Part shown: in pieces, positions 1 through 8,712 of the stretch | Layout: every line of letters begins with the position of its first letter | Numbering within the stretch: position 1 is the first letter of the stretch | NCBI GenBank assembly: GCA_963839165.1 | Contig: CAWIUG010000049.1 | Span: 124,001-188,000, forward strand | Origin: DATFVA01 sp963839165 | Lineage (GTDB): Bacteria; Bacteroidota; Ignavibacteria; Ignavibacteriales; Ignavibacteriaceae | Direction of reading: 5' to 3' | Length of the DNA: 64,000 nucleotides | Program-made: the position numbers and the translations under genes | The notes under the pieces: model-generated | The model's input: only the letters and a program-made list of their open reading frames with translations | Database searches by the model: none | What the model was told of the DNA's origin: nothing

Positions 1-251
1 AAAATATCAACCTTTTTTATTCCCAGCTTTTCTGCATATGCTTTTGCGTATTTCTCCCCGTCCCCTATCACAAGAAAGTCAATCTCATCTCTTTCTCTTT
101 TAAGTATTAGATCACGTATAAATCCACCGACAATGAAAACATCGTATTCGAGTTCTTCCGCTGTTTCCGTGGCAATTTTAATAAAAGGAAATTTTTTGAG
201 CTCTGATTCAAAATCTGTTATATCGTTTAGTAATTTTTTATTGCTTTTCAT
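1..251 (-). CDS. CCA-adding enzyme / poly(A) polymerase-type nucleotidyltransferase, 5' end only
   Basis: The reading frame starts with ATG at 251 and runs off the window edge, giving about 83 residues. It contains the nucleotidyltransferase fold signature of the class II tRNA CCA-adding/poly(A) polymerase family: a glycine-rich GGFIRDLIL turn followed by DEIDFLV, whose two acidic residues would bind the catalytic metals. The family adds CCA, or in some members A or poly(A), to RNA 3' ends in the cytoplasm. The tRNA-Leu gene in this window does not encode its own CCA, so a CCA-adding activity is needed. The start overlaps the end of the upstream AI-2E transporter gene by 14 bases, suggesting cotranscription. 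CCA-adding and poly(A) polymerase functions cannot be told apart from this fragment. Confidence 0.8.
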   Translation of the reverse strand, partial: MKSNKKLLNDITDFESELKKFPFIKIATETAEELEYDVFIVGGFIRDLILKRERDEIDFLVIGDGEKYAKAYAEKLGIKKVDI

Positions 252-1365
252 TAATATTTTTGGGTTCTATAATTATTGAATTTGCGTTCTGCGCTTTACT
301 TCCCATCAATATAGCAATAGGCTTCAAAGGTTCAATGTTGCTGAACAGAATTTTCATCGCCGCGGCAATTGGCACCGCAAGAAACATTCCTACAATCCCC
401 CATATCCAGCCCCAGAAAATCAGGGAGAAGAGTACAAAAACCGGACTAAGGTCCATATGCCGGCCCAGGTAATGAGGTTCAATAAGGTTACCTATAATAT
501 TATGAACCAGAAACAGCACAACAGCTAGTGAAATAGTGGTCAGTCCAAAACCGTATTGCAGCAGCGCTATAATAATAGGTCCTATTGTAGCAATAAGCGC
601 CCCGATATTAGGAATGAAGTTGAAGACAAACGTGAGTAATCCCCACAACAGAGCGAAATCAACATTATAGATAATAAGTACCAAAGTAACAATGATTCCT
701 GCTATCAGGCTGAGTATGGTTTTTATTATCAGGTATGACTGAAGCTGAACATTTATATTTAAAAGATTCTGCTTCACCATTGTACTCTTTTCCGCAAAAG
801 CTATGGTTAATCTTTCTTCAAATTTCCTCTTACCAAGCATCATAAAAACCCAGAAAATAAGAGAAATGAAGAAGTCGCCCAGCATGGAAGAAAGGGAATT
901 GAACATATTCTGGATAACTCCTGCTTCAAAGAGTCTCTCAAACAAGGTTGAAACTTTAATACGTCTTATGTCTATCTTAAACCAGGAAGAAAATTCTCTG
1001 AGGGTTAAATCAAAAGGTTTCAGTATCTGGGCCATAAATGTAGAAATATTATCCGAATATGCTTGCAGTTTATCGGGAACATCCCCTACGGCGGAAATAA
1101 GAAGGAGTCCTGTCAGATAACCTATGATTGCAACAACCAAAAGTATTATTATAAGGGACACCCATTTAGGAACACCCTGTTTCTTAAGATAATCCATAAG
1201 CGGGTGCAGCAGGTAAGTAAGGAAGATGGCTATAGTAATAGGAACAAGGATTTCTTTTAAAGCCATGAGGATATAAACAAAGAGGACAAACGAAATGAAA
1301 CCAAGGAAATAGGCAGTGGCTTTCATGTGTTTTGTCACATTTTTTTCCTGGTCCATAAAATTCAC
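238..1365 (-). CDS. AI-2E/YdiK/PerM-family membrane transporter
   Basis: A 375-residue polytopic inner-membrane protein of the AI-2 exporter (TqsA/YdiK/PerM) superfamily. The layout is typical: two N-terminal hydrophobic helices, a polar extracytoplasmic stretch (about residues 90-150), then a block of five or six helices, with the family-like segment FVFNFIPNIGALIATIGPII and a late NLIEPHYLGRHMDLSP motif. Family members export autoinducer-2, other small molecules or ions, so the substrate cannot be named here. The frame begins at a GTG overlapping the preceding stop by four bases (GTGA), a sign of translational coupling; an ATG three codons later at 1356 is a possible alternative. The last 14 bases overlap the next gene. 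Confidence 0.85.
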   Translation of the reverse strand: MNFMDQEKNVTKHMKATAYFLGFISFVLFVYILMALKEILVPITIAIFLTYLLHPLMDYLKKQGVPKWVSLIIILLVVAIIGYLTGLLLISAVGDVPDKLQAYSDNISTFMAQILKPFDLTLREFSSWFKIDIRRIKVSTLFERLFEAGVIQNMFNSLSSMLGDFFISLIFWVFMMLGKRKFEERLTIAFAEKSTMVKQNLLNINVQLQSYLIIKTILSLIAGIIVTLVLIIYNVDFALLWGLLTFVFNFIPNIGALIATIGPIIIALLQYGFGLTTISLAVVLFLVHNIIGNLIEPHYLGRHMDLSPVFVLFSLIFWGWIWGIVGMFLAVPIAAAMKILFSNIEPLKPIAILMGSKAQNANSIIIEPKNINEKQ

Positions 1366-3617
1366 TTAAATTTTATTAATGATAAAATCCTGTTTCCATT
1401 CTCGTAAAGCCAGTCGGCCTTATTAAAATTTTCTTTAAGTATAAAGTTAAAGTTTTTATCGTTATCATACCTCATTGATAAAGCCGCCATTTTCCTCGCT
1501 CTTGTAAAATCCAGGTGGGAGAGGAGGTAGACAGAAAGCCTGTAAACAGCAAAGCTAACCGGATAGCTGTTAACAGTAATGGTTTTGTTAAAAAGTTTCA
1601 AAAACAGGTTATAATTCTCATCAAGCGATCCGGCAAGGTCAACAAGTACAGGGATGCTGAAATAGTCGTATGATTCCTTATTCATATCTGTCACTATAAC
1701 GTATTTATCAACGTCGCTTCCTTCCAGGTAAGGAACGATCAGAGAATCCGAATGAAGCAAATTCCGGCGGAGATTTGACAGGTAATATAACGTGCGGTTA
1801 GGATTTTGGTAAATTATATTATTGTAAAGTGAATCTGCGCAAACAGAATCCTGAACCTGTGCACAAAAATCAGCGAGACGGAACTCAATATTATAGTAAT
1901 ACGAGGTCTTTTCATAATCACCTATATTATTCCTTAAAAAGGATATTGCCTCAGTTTCTTTTCCTGTATTAAAAAGCGAATTTGCATAACCGGTCAATGC
2001 TGAATAATTATTCGTCAGGTTAAGAATTTTCGTAAAAATATCCAGCGCCTCCTTATAATTCTTTCCTGCGTAATAGCTCCATGCCTCCCTTAACCTATCA
2101 GCTACATACCTGGGACAAATCTTATAAATAATTGGTTTCCGTCCGTAATAGTATTCTGCCTCATTTATATTCTCAATTTTATATTCTTTTGATATGAAGC
2201 TGAAATAATCATTGCTCAATTTTCCGATGTCCATGTTATAAATTTTTTTGAAATCAACATCGGAATAAAGCCGTTTAAACTTTTCAATGCCGTATTTATC
2301 AATAAGGAAGCGTGAGAACGAGCCAGCATAGATATAGGAAAGCCCGGATGTTTGTCCGAAAAAATTCAGGCCCTTAAACAAATTCTTCATCTCTATCCTG
2401 AACCCGTTATTGTATGCAAGTGAAGCCATATAATGCACATTATTCAGATCATACTCCGGTGCACCTGCAACGGCGGCACCTTCAATCAGGGCTGGATTAA
2501 AATTATCGGCAACATCGAATATTCCCCATCCGAATTCTCCGGCGAAACAATGAGCAATTTCATGCCTTAATGAGCTATTGTAATTATCAGCTATCGTGAA
2601 AACTTCCCTAAGCCATGGTTTCGCTACATCAGCATTCTCAGAGCCGAAGTATTTCTTTTTCTGTATATCATCCCTGAAGATAAAGGATACGTATTTTTCC
2701 TTCGGATAGGTATGATAGAAACCAGACAGCTGCTCGTAATAATACTCATGATTGAGGGTAATGATTTTGATCTCGTCCCTGCTTATACCGGGAGAGAAAT
2801 AAATATCAAAATGTTCGGTTCTTACCAGGCCGTTAAGCACGCTTTTCAGTTTTTTCTGAGTCGTTGAATAGCCAAGATCAGGCGAAAGATAAAGGAATAA
2901 CGCAGGGATCAGCACCGACATATAGATGATCAGTTTTTTCGATACTACAGTGCTCCTGTACCATACATATGCTCCGATAAAATATACTGCACCAAAGAAA
3001 AGCAGATTAAGAGATCTATATATCATCAGTTTCAGATCTACATTCACTGCTTCATCATAGATGGTTCCCGGAAAATATGCATAAACAGGATTGTAGAAGT
3101 ATATCTGGGGATTATAATAAAGCTCAAAGAAAGTAATTGACAACACACCCAGAAAGATTACAATAAATATCACATACCTGAACCTGAGTGATACTATTAC
3201 TGAAAGCACGGCAATTGCCGCTCCTATAATTACCGAAGGAAGTGTTATAAAGGTATAAAAAAGGAGTCCGTCCCAAATTGAACAGTTTATAGTAAGAAGA
3301 TCATGGATCATCGAAATAGAAAGCGGGATGATCAGGAAAAAAATGAAAGGCAGAAGATCTTTCTTCAGAAATGATTTATAGTCTTCTTCGCTTTTGAGAA
3401 CAGAAAGGGTAAAAAATCCTGCAGATATGGTCAGAAGTATAGCATTCAGCACCGAGAATTCGAATCCGAACACATTGGTTAGAGGAAACTCAAGGAGAAG
3501 AAAGTTAAAAAGAGCTATAAGAATAAGGTAAAACAGCAGGTAATTTCTCCACCTTATAATATTTTTAACAAAAAAAGGTTTAATATTCCGCTCCCTGAAC
3601 TCTTTCGATATCCGCAC
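1362..3617 (-). CDS. Polytopic membrane zincin (peptidase MA-like) with C-terminal TPRs
   Basis: A 751-residue protein. Residues about 25-245 hold seven or eight hydrophobic helices. The remainder is soluble, with a zinc-protease signature HEIAH at 352-356 and a plausible third ligand Glu379 in LIEGAA, the spacing expected of a gluzincin. From about residue 505 onward there are tetratricopeptide-like repeats (AWSYYAGKNYKEALDIF, then ALTGYANSLFNTGKETEAI). The peptidase domain therefore probably faces the periplasm from a membrane anchor. The gene lies between murA and an AI-2E transporter and overlaps the 3' end of murA by 38 bases. I do not recognise a named family member. Peptidase activity is inferred from the motif only. 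Confidence 0.7.
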   Translation of the reverse strand: MRISKEFRERNIKPFFVKNIIRWRNYLLFYLILIALFNFLLLEFPLTNVFGFEFSVLNAILLTISAGFFTLSVLKSEEDYKSFLKKDLLPFIFFLIIPLSISMIHDLLTINCSIWDGLLFYTFITLPSVIIGAAIAVLSVIVSLRFRYVIFIVIFLGVLSITFFELYYNPQIYFYNPVYAYFPGTIYDEAVNVDLKLMIYRSLNLLFFGAVYFIGAYVWYRSTVVSKKLIIYMSVLIPALFLYLSPDLGYSTTQKKLKSVLNGLVRTEHFDIYFSPGISRDEIKIITLNHEYYYEQLSGFYHTYPKEKYVSFIFRDDIQKKKYFGSENADVAKPWLREVFTIADNYNSSLRHEIAHCFAGEFGWGIFDVADNFNPALIEGAAVAGAPEYDLNNVHYMASLAYNNGFRIEMKNLFKGLNFFGQTSGLSYIYAGSFSRFLIDKYGIEKFKRLYSDVDFKKIYNMDIGKLSNDYFSFISKEYKIENINEAEYYYGRKPIIYKICPRYVADRLREAWSYYAGKNYKEALDIFTKILNLTNNYSALTGYANSLFNTGKETEAISFLRNNIGDYEKTSYYYNIEFRLADFCAQVQDSVCADSLYNNIIYQNPNRTLYYLSNLRRNLLHSDSLIVPYLEGSDVDKYVIVTDMNKESYDYFSIPVLVDLAGSLDENYNLFLKLFNKTITVNSYPVSFAVYRLSVYLLSHLDFTRARKMAALSMRYDNDKNFNFILKENFNKADWLYENGNRILSLIKFK

Positions 3618-4842
3618 CCAGTTGCTTTAACTTTTCTTCAATCCTCTGATATCCTCTGTCAAGATGATACACACGAAGAACTTCGGTAGTTCCCCGGGCT
3701 GCGAGTCCCGCCAGTACCAGCGAAGCACTGGCTCTCAGGTCGGTTGACATTACCTTGGCACCTACAAGGTGTTCAGTACCTCTCACTATCGCACTATTCT
3801 CACTGACAGTAATATCTGCACCCAGCCTTACAAGTTCAGGCACATGTTTAAACCTGTCAGAATAAATGGTGTCAGCAATAGTAGCTACACCCGATGATAG
3901 TGCCATATAGGCAATCCACTGTGCCTGCATATCAGTAGGGTATCCCGGGAAGATTGAAGTGGATACATTCACAGATTTGATTTCATCAGCTGCTTTTAAG
4001 GAGATAGAATTTCCTTCAGATTCAATGGTGCAGCCGCTGTCCGCTAGTTTAGCCAGAACAGCCTGCAGAAATTTTGGCTGAATCTTCGTCAGAGTAATCG
4101 CTCCTCCTGTAATAGCACCTGCGATTAATAGCGTACCTGCCTCAATCCTGTCAGGTATAGTTTCCATTTCAACCGGTAAAAGTTCATCCACCCCCTCTAT
4201 TTCGAGAGTTGAAGTTCCGGAACCATTTATCCTGGCTCCCATCTTTACCAGGAACTCAGTAAGATTGGTAATCTCAGGTTCCATTGCAGCATTATTTATT
4301 ATGGTGGTGCCTTTGGCCAGGGAGGCAGCCATCAGCGTATTTCCTGTGGCACCTACAGATGAAATATCAAAATTTATTTTTGCCCCATGAAGCCGTTTGG
4401 ATTTAGCTATAATATAACCTGAATCAAGCTCGATCTCAGCTCCCATTTTTTCGAGCGCCTCAAGATGAAGGTTAATGGGTCTGGGCCCCCATGCACATCC
4501 TCCGGGCATTGATACCTTTGCATTTCCGTACCGTGCTAGTAAAGGACCAAGTACATAAACAGAAGCGCGCATCTTTTTCACATGCTCATAAGGAGCCTCG
4601 AAAGAGGTGATTCGGCCGGTATCAACTTTCAGGATATGATTTTCAAAAGATATCGCAGCACCAAAAAACGACAGAAGATGCGTCATTGTATAAACATCAT
4701 TAAGTTCAGGAGTATTAGTAAGAACAGACAATCCATCTGTTAATAAACATGCCGGCATCAATGCTAAAGAAGCGTTCTTTGCACCGCTTACTTCAGCGGT
4801 TCCCTTTAATTTCCTGCCTCCTTTAATTACAAACTTGTCCAC
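3580..4842 (-). CDS. murA: UDP-N-acetylglucosamine 1-carboxyvinyltransferase (MurA)
   Basis: Catalyses transfer of enolpyruvate from phosphoenolpyruvate to UDP-GlcNAc, the first committed step of peptidoglycan synthesis, in the cytoplasm. The 420-residue length is normal for the family. Visible signatures are the N-terminal substrate-binding Lys22-Asn23 (SGAKNASLA) and the catalytic cysteine, Cys116, in GGCAWGPRPINLHLEAL, corresponding to Cys115 of the E. coli enzyme, so a fosfomycin-sensitive Cys form is expected. The start is GTG at 4842, supported by an AGGA Shine-Dalgarno five bases upstream (GAGGATTCA then GTG). It is followed closely by the membrane zincin gene and preceded by a serine/threonine kinase with an 89-base gap. 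Confidence 0.97.
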   Translation of the reverse strand: MDKFVIKGGRKLKGTAEVSGAKNASLALMPACLLTDGLSVLTNTPELNDVYTMTHLLSFFGAAISFENHILKVDTGRITSFEAPYEHVKKMRASVYVLGPLLARYGNAKVSMPGGCAWGPRPINLHLEALEKMGAEIELDSGYIIAKSKRLHGAKINFDISSVGATGNTLMAASLAKGTTIINNAAMEPEITNLTEFLVKMGARINGSGTSTLEIEGVDELLPVEMETIPDRIEAGTLLIAGAITGGAITLTKIQPKFLQAVLAKLADSGCTIESEGNSISLKAADEIKSVNVSTSIFPGYPTDMQAQWIAYMALSSGVATIADTIYSDRFKHVPELVRLGADITVSENSAIVRGTEHLVGAKVMSTDLRASASLVLAGLAARGTTEVLRVYHLDRGYQRIEEKLKQLGADIERVQGAEY

Positions 4843-4931
4843 TGAATCCTCATAAAAAGAAAAAAGTATGAAAAGAAATTAAGGAATAATAAGTTAAACT
4901 TTGAGGGGAAAAATAAGTTTTTCAGGAAGAA

Positions 4932-6848
4932 TTATTGCATGGCCTGAGTTGTAAGCATTGTACCGTTAAAACCGATTACAAAAATCTTATCGGAATTGGT
5001 AACAGCAGCATCCGTTAGTGTTGCATAGTTGCCTGACTGAGTAAGTTTCCAGTTAGCCCCTGAGTCATCTGTAACGAGTATTTCCCCCCTGCTTCCGAGG
5101 ATCAATCCGTCTTTATTATCTACAAAATGGATTGAATAAAGGCCCGACATAGTATTCGACGGAACTTCATTCCAGCTTTGGCCTCCATCAGTTGTTCGCA
5201 GAACGATTCCTCCGCCGCCTGAAATAAAACCATTGCTCTCATCGATAAAGGTAATATCCCGCAGATAGTTATTTGTCATCTTCTCCATCGATTTCCATGA
5301 CCTGCCTGAATTAGTTGTCTTCAATATCGTACCGTTCCAGCCCACAGCAAATCCGTTTCGGTCGTCCTTAAAGCTGATGCTGTAAAGAAGTTCCCGCGTT
5401 GGTGTATACACCGGATACCACAAAGTTCCACCGTTCAGCGTTTTAAGTATTGTTCCGTGACTTCCAGCCATAAAGCCTGTTCTTTTATCGCTTAAGAAGC
5501 AGATATCAAAAATTGATTCTTTTATGTAAGCTTTAAGTACCTTCCAGTTTATACCGCCGTCAGTAGTATAAATGATTGTTCCATTATCCCCGGTGATGAA
5601 TCCATTGTACTCGTTAAGGAAATAGACATCAAAAAAATTAACCCGGCTGTCGTATGTACTTTTCTGCCATGTTCTCCCCCCGTCTATCGTCTTGAGAATC
5701 AGTCCATTAAACCCGCAGACGTAGCCCACGTCGGTACTAACAAAATTGATTGAGTTCAGGGTTGTACCGGTAGACAGAGTAACAGGCTTCCATCCCGCCC
5801 TTATAACCCCTGTAGTATTGGATGTCATTGTGGCCTCGCTTCCATCACCGCTATTCACAACCTGATTACTATCCTTTAACAAAGTAGAGATATTGCTGTA
5901 GAAATAATAGAAAAGAACACTTCCCAGGATCAGAACCAGGCTGACGAAAGCAAACCTCCTTAGAATATGACGCGGGATTTTTCTTCTGTTCTGGTAAACC
6001 ACAGGCTGCTCATATTCTACAGTAGTAATATCCTCAAAAACATTATCGATATCCTCAAGGAAATCCTCTGCGGTAATGTATCTCTTCTGAACTGGTTTTT
6101 CGAGTGCTTTGGAAATTATCCTGTCTACTTCCGGAGGAATATCGGGAATATGAGTAGAAAGTCTTGCAGGCATTTTCTTGATGTGGGCTTCCATTATCTC
6201 AAACTCAGTTGGATAATCAAAAGGAGTTTTTCCTGAAAGCATCTCATAGAAGGTAACACCCAGCGAATAAAGATCGCTCTGTGTTGTAGGCGGCTTACCT
6301 CTGATCTGCTCAGGACTCATATAGAAGATTGTACCTATCTTTGTTCCTGCCTTGGTAATATCCTTAGTCTCATTAATTGATTTGGATATTCCAAAATCCA
6401 TTATCTTGGCAGTACCTTCGTTGCTTAGGATGATGTTTGAAGGCTTTAGGTCCCGGTGAATAAAACCCTTCTGATGTGCGAAAGCAACTCCGCTAAGAAT
6501 TTGTCTCATTACATCCAGAGAAAACTTAAGATCGAGCCTTCCCTCCCTTCGGATAATATCCTCGAGGGTTTCCCCCTCAATATATTCCATTACGATACCG
6601 AGAGTGTTATCATCATCGGTGAATCCGTAGACGGGAATTATATTCGTATGGTTAAGTTTTGCCTGGTTGCGTGCTTCACGTTTGAAGCGTTCAATGAACT
6701 GGGGGTTGGGAGGTTTACTTGTATTGAGAATTTTGATAGCCACGAATCGTTCCAGCTTAAGGTCTATTGCCTTGTAGACAACACCCATTCCGCCTTCACC
6801 GATAACCTCGACTATTTTATAATTCTCAATGTTTGTCCCGACCATCAT
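4932..6848 (-). CDS. Membrane Ser/Thr protein kinase with extracytoplasmic Ycf48-like propeller
   Basis: A 638-residue Hanks-type kinase. The N-terminal kinase domain has the glycine loop GEGGMG (17-22), Lys39 in VAIKIL, HRDLKPSN with Asp133, DFG at 151-153 and the MSPEQIRG activation segment, so it should be active. A single transmembrane helix follows at about 295-318. The C-terminal half (about 345-638) consists of some seven repeats of the type GYVCGFNGLILKTIDGG...W, the BNR/Ycf48 pattern that makes a beta-propeller. This replaces the PASTA repeats usual in PknB and probably senses something outside the cytoplasm. The start overlaps the stop of the PP2C phosphatase gene by four bases (ATGA), so kinase and phosphatase are translationally coupled. 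Confidence 0.92.
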   Translation of the reverse strand: MMVGTNIENYKIVEVIGEGGMGVVYKAIDLKLERFVAIKILNTSKPPNPQFIERFKREARNQAKLNHTNIIPVYGFTDDDNTLGIVMEYIEGETLEDIIRREGRLDLKFSLDVMRQILSGVAFAHQKGFIHRDLKPSNIILSNEGTAKIMDFGISKSINETKDITKAGTKIGTIFYMSPEQIRGKPPTTQSDLYSLGVTFYEMLSGKTPFDYPTEFEIMEAHIKKMPARLSTHIPDIPPEVDRIISKALEKPVQKRYITAEDFLEDIDNVFEDITTVEYEQPVVYQNRRKIPRHILRRFAFVSLVLILGSVLFYYFYSNISTLLKDSNQVVNSGDGSEATMTSNTTGVIRAGWKPVTLSTGTTLNSINFVSTDVGYVCGFNGLILKTIDGGRTWQKSTYDSRVNFFDVYFLNEYNGFITGDNGTIIYTTDGGINWKVLKAYIKESIFDICFLSDKRTGFMAGSHGTILKTLNGGTLWYPVYTPTRELLYSISFKDDRNGFAVGWNGTILKTTNSGRSWKSMEKMTNNYLRDITFIDESNGFISGGGGIVLRTTDGGQSWNEVPSNTMSGLYSIHFVDNKDGLILGSRGEILVTDDSGANWKLTQSGNYATLTDAAVTNSDKIFVIGFNGTMLTTQAMQ

Positions 6849-7573
6849 TCATCCTTTTTTATTAGTACGAATGAAAAGTTATCCGGGGCTCCCCTGTCCT
6901 CTATTAATTTTGAAAGTTTCTCTGCGGTAAAATTTACGTCATCATTACCAATAATTTCCTCAAGTTCTTCATCATTTACAACGCAGGTAACACCGTCAGA
7001 ACATATAAAAAATTTAAAATCATCGCGCGTATTCAATTTAATTTTACTAAGATCAGCTTCGGCTTCAGGATTATCCCCTAATGCCTTCATTATAATATTC
7101 CGGTTGGGATGGTTCTCAGCTTCTTTAAGAGTGAGGTACCCTTCATCAACAAGACGCTGAACGAGTGAGTGATCTTTGGTAAGCTGCTTGATCTTCTGAT
7201 CATTGTATTTATAAATACGGGAATCACCAATATGTCCCCAATAGGCAGCATTTGCATTGAGGAAAAGTACTTCGACAGTCGTTGCCATACCTTTAAATGC
7301 AGGCGTTGAAGCCGACTGCTTCATTATCATAATATTGGCAGCGAGGATGGCTTCTTTTATTCTTTCAAGATAATCGTTGTTGTCCGACTTTATAAATGAA
7401 TTATATATAGTTTCTACCGTCAGGCTGGAAGCAACCTCCCCGGCGCGGTTCCCCCCAAGTCCATCGCATAAAACTGTTAATAACCCTTCATCCAGTTCAA
7501 ATACCCCGAAGGAATCTTCGTTTTCGTACCGGCGAAGTCCGGTCTTCGATACAGAAACATGGGTATATTTCAT
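6845..7573 (-). CDS. PP2C-family protein phosphatase
   Basis: Encodes a metal-dependent Ser/Thr phosphatase expected to reverse phosphorylation by the kinase encoded immediately downstream. PPM/PP2C motifs appear in order: RYENEDSFG, LCDGLGGNRAGEVAS (metal-binding Asp and Gly), GHIGDSRIY, TKDHSLVQRLVDEG, then FFICSDGVT and a C-terminal DNFSFVLI replacing the usual DN(I/V)T. I chose ATG at 7573 (242 residues, beginning MKYTHVSVSKTGLRRYENED) because GGGGAAAGC lies just upstream and family homology begins there; a longer frame with TTG at 7630 adds 19 unlikely residues. It overlaps the kinase gene by four bases. Soluble and cytoplasmic, with no signal peptide or membrane segment. Confidence 0.93.
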   Translation of the reverse strand: MKYTHVSVSKTGLRRYENEDSFGVFELDEGLLTVLCDGLGGNRAGEVASSLTVETIYNSFIKSDNNDYLERIKEAILAANIMIMKQSASTPAFKGMATTVEVLFLNANAAYWGHIGDSRIYKYNDQKIKQLTKDHSLVQRLVDEGYLTLKEAENHPNRNIIMKALGDNPEAEADLSKIKLNTRDDFKFFICSDGVTCVVNDEELEEIIGNDDVNFTAEKLSKLIEDRGAPDNFSFVLIKKDE

Positions 7574-8051
7574 GCTTTCCCCGGACGGCTGATTGTTTGG
7601 AATAAGAAATTTGAAAATAGGACTATCCAAATTTTATTATTTAAAGAATATTTCGTGCTAAACTTAGCAATTATCATACCTGCTTAAATACCCTCAGTTA
7701 ATTATGAAATCTTATTTTTTATTAAATTTTGAAGAAAAAACGGTATCGAAAGAGTTGTTTTTACCTCAAAAAGTAGATCCATCCTGTTATCAAAGAATAA
7801 ATTTATTAAAAATTCATCTAAAAAAATCAATTTAATTAAAAGCGACGGAAGGTACTCCGGCTGTTTAGTTTATGATCTATGCAAACTTAAGATTTAATTT
7901 TTTCAGAATTAAATAATTTTTATACGGAATGGATTCATTCAGAATAATGTTCCTGTTTTGCTTTTATTTTCTCATCGTCTTTCTTTTAGAGGAAAAAAAA
8001 GATATCTTAGAATAAAAGTCAGGCGGGAATTATTTATTAAGGGAAATCATC
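7574..8051. other. Intergenic region between divergent genes
   Basis: About 480 AT-rich bases between the PP2C gene (minus) and the 115-residue gene (plus). It holds the candidate promoter and palindrome at 7656-7701. I see no open frame with coding character, no RNA gene and no repeat in the rest. The right end carries AAGGG seven or so bases before the plus-strand ATG at 8052. Confidence 0.5.
7656..7701 (-). promoter_or_regulatory. Candidate promoter and operator of the PP2C-kinase operon
   Basis: On the minus strand TTAACT (7696-7701) and TATGAT (7673-7678) are separated by 17 bases, a reasonable sigma70-type promoter. A near-perfect palindrome, TGCTAA-AC-TTAGCA (7656-7669), sits where transcription would start, as an operator might. 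It lies 83 bases upstream of the chosen ATG of the phosphatase. Both calls rest on pattern alone. Confidence 0.4.
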
Positions 8052-8399
8052 ATGGCCTACGGGGAATCAGAACATTACACTTTTTTGCAGAATGAATATG
8101 AGCAGATATTGAGATTGTTCACCAGCCTTCAGAAAGAAATCACTTCAGCCCGAAATCTTCCGGATCTTTCAAGGTCGAAACTTTATGAGAAGCTCGAAGA
8201 AACAATACTGCATATGGAAATTTGTGTTGATAACCTGGACATCTTCTGGTCATTCATAGCCCGGGCCGAGATCGCATACAAGGTTTATGAAAAGGGAGAA
8301 ATCCCCCAATCATTAAAAAACTTTGCAAAGATAATCTGGCAGGTGCAGTGTCGTGAAGAAGGCCGACCGCCTAATTCAACTCCCCCCATCCAGCTATAG
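8052..8399 (+). CDS. Small hypothetical protein, 115 residues, mostly helical
   Basis: I do not recognise this protein. It begins at ATG 8052 behind an AAGGGAAATCATC leader that can act as a ribosome binding site. The sequence is soluble, without signal peptide or membrane segment, and reads as predicted alpha-helix for about 90 residues (YTFLQNEYEQILRLF, then LYEKLEETILHMEICVDNL), ending in a proline-rich tail. It has one cysteine in each half. It stands alone: the gene on its left is divergent and the tRNA-Leu on its right is convergent. Codon use looks like its neighbours and there is no overlapping better frame, so I consider it a real gene of unknown function. Confidence 0.6.
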   Translation: MAYGESEHYTFLQNEYEQILRLFTSLQKEITSARNLPDLSRSKLYEKLEETILHMEICVDNLDIFWSFIARAEIAYKVYEKGEIPQSLKNFAKIIWQVQCREEGRPPNSTPPIQL

Positions 8400-8484
8400 T
8401 TTAACTCCCTATAAGGCACTGAATATTGCAAACTATACCAGATTGCTTTTTAGTCAGAGACAGTATTTCGTTAAGGAGTAAAAG

Positions 8485-8566
8485 TGCGAGAACGGGGACT
8501 CGAACCCCGACACCTCTCGGTACTAGATCCTAAGTCTAGCGCGTCTGCCAATTCCGCCATTCTCGC
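8485..8566 (-). tRNA. tRNA-Leu (anticodon TAG)
   Basis: Read on the minus strand, the acceptor arm GCGAGAA pairs with TTCTCGC and is followed by discriminator base A. The D arm contains GGCAGACGC. The anticodon stem is CTAGA/TCTAG around loop CTTAGGA, giving anticodon TAG. A class II long variable arm (TACCGAGAGGTG) precedes the T arm GGGGTTCGAGTCCCC. These identify leucine tRNA reading CTA/CTG codons. The 3' CCA is not encoded. Confidence 0.97.
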
Positions 8567-8712
8567 AAAAATGCACTAATTTTTGAAATTGGAGAACAAA
8601 AATATCATTTTTGCCCCACAAAACAAAGGTGAAGGGAGAATAGAAAAAGTATTCTAGTCGCAGGATGAGATGATTTTTGTGGTACTTAAAGTAAAATATG
8701 AGAACCAGGATA

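Noticed and set aside
6456..7160. A 234-residue open frame on the plus strand across the kinase-phosphatase junction
   Set aside because: It lies antisense to two clearly conserved genes and shows no domain.
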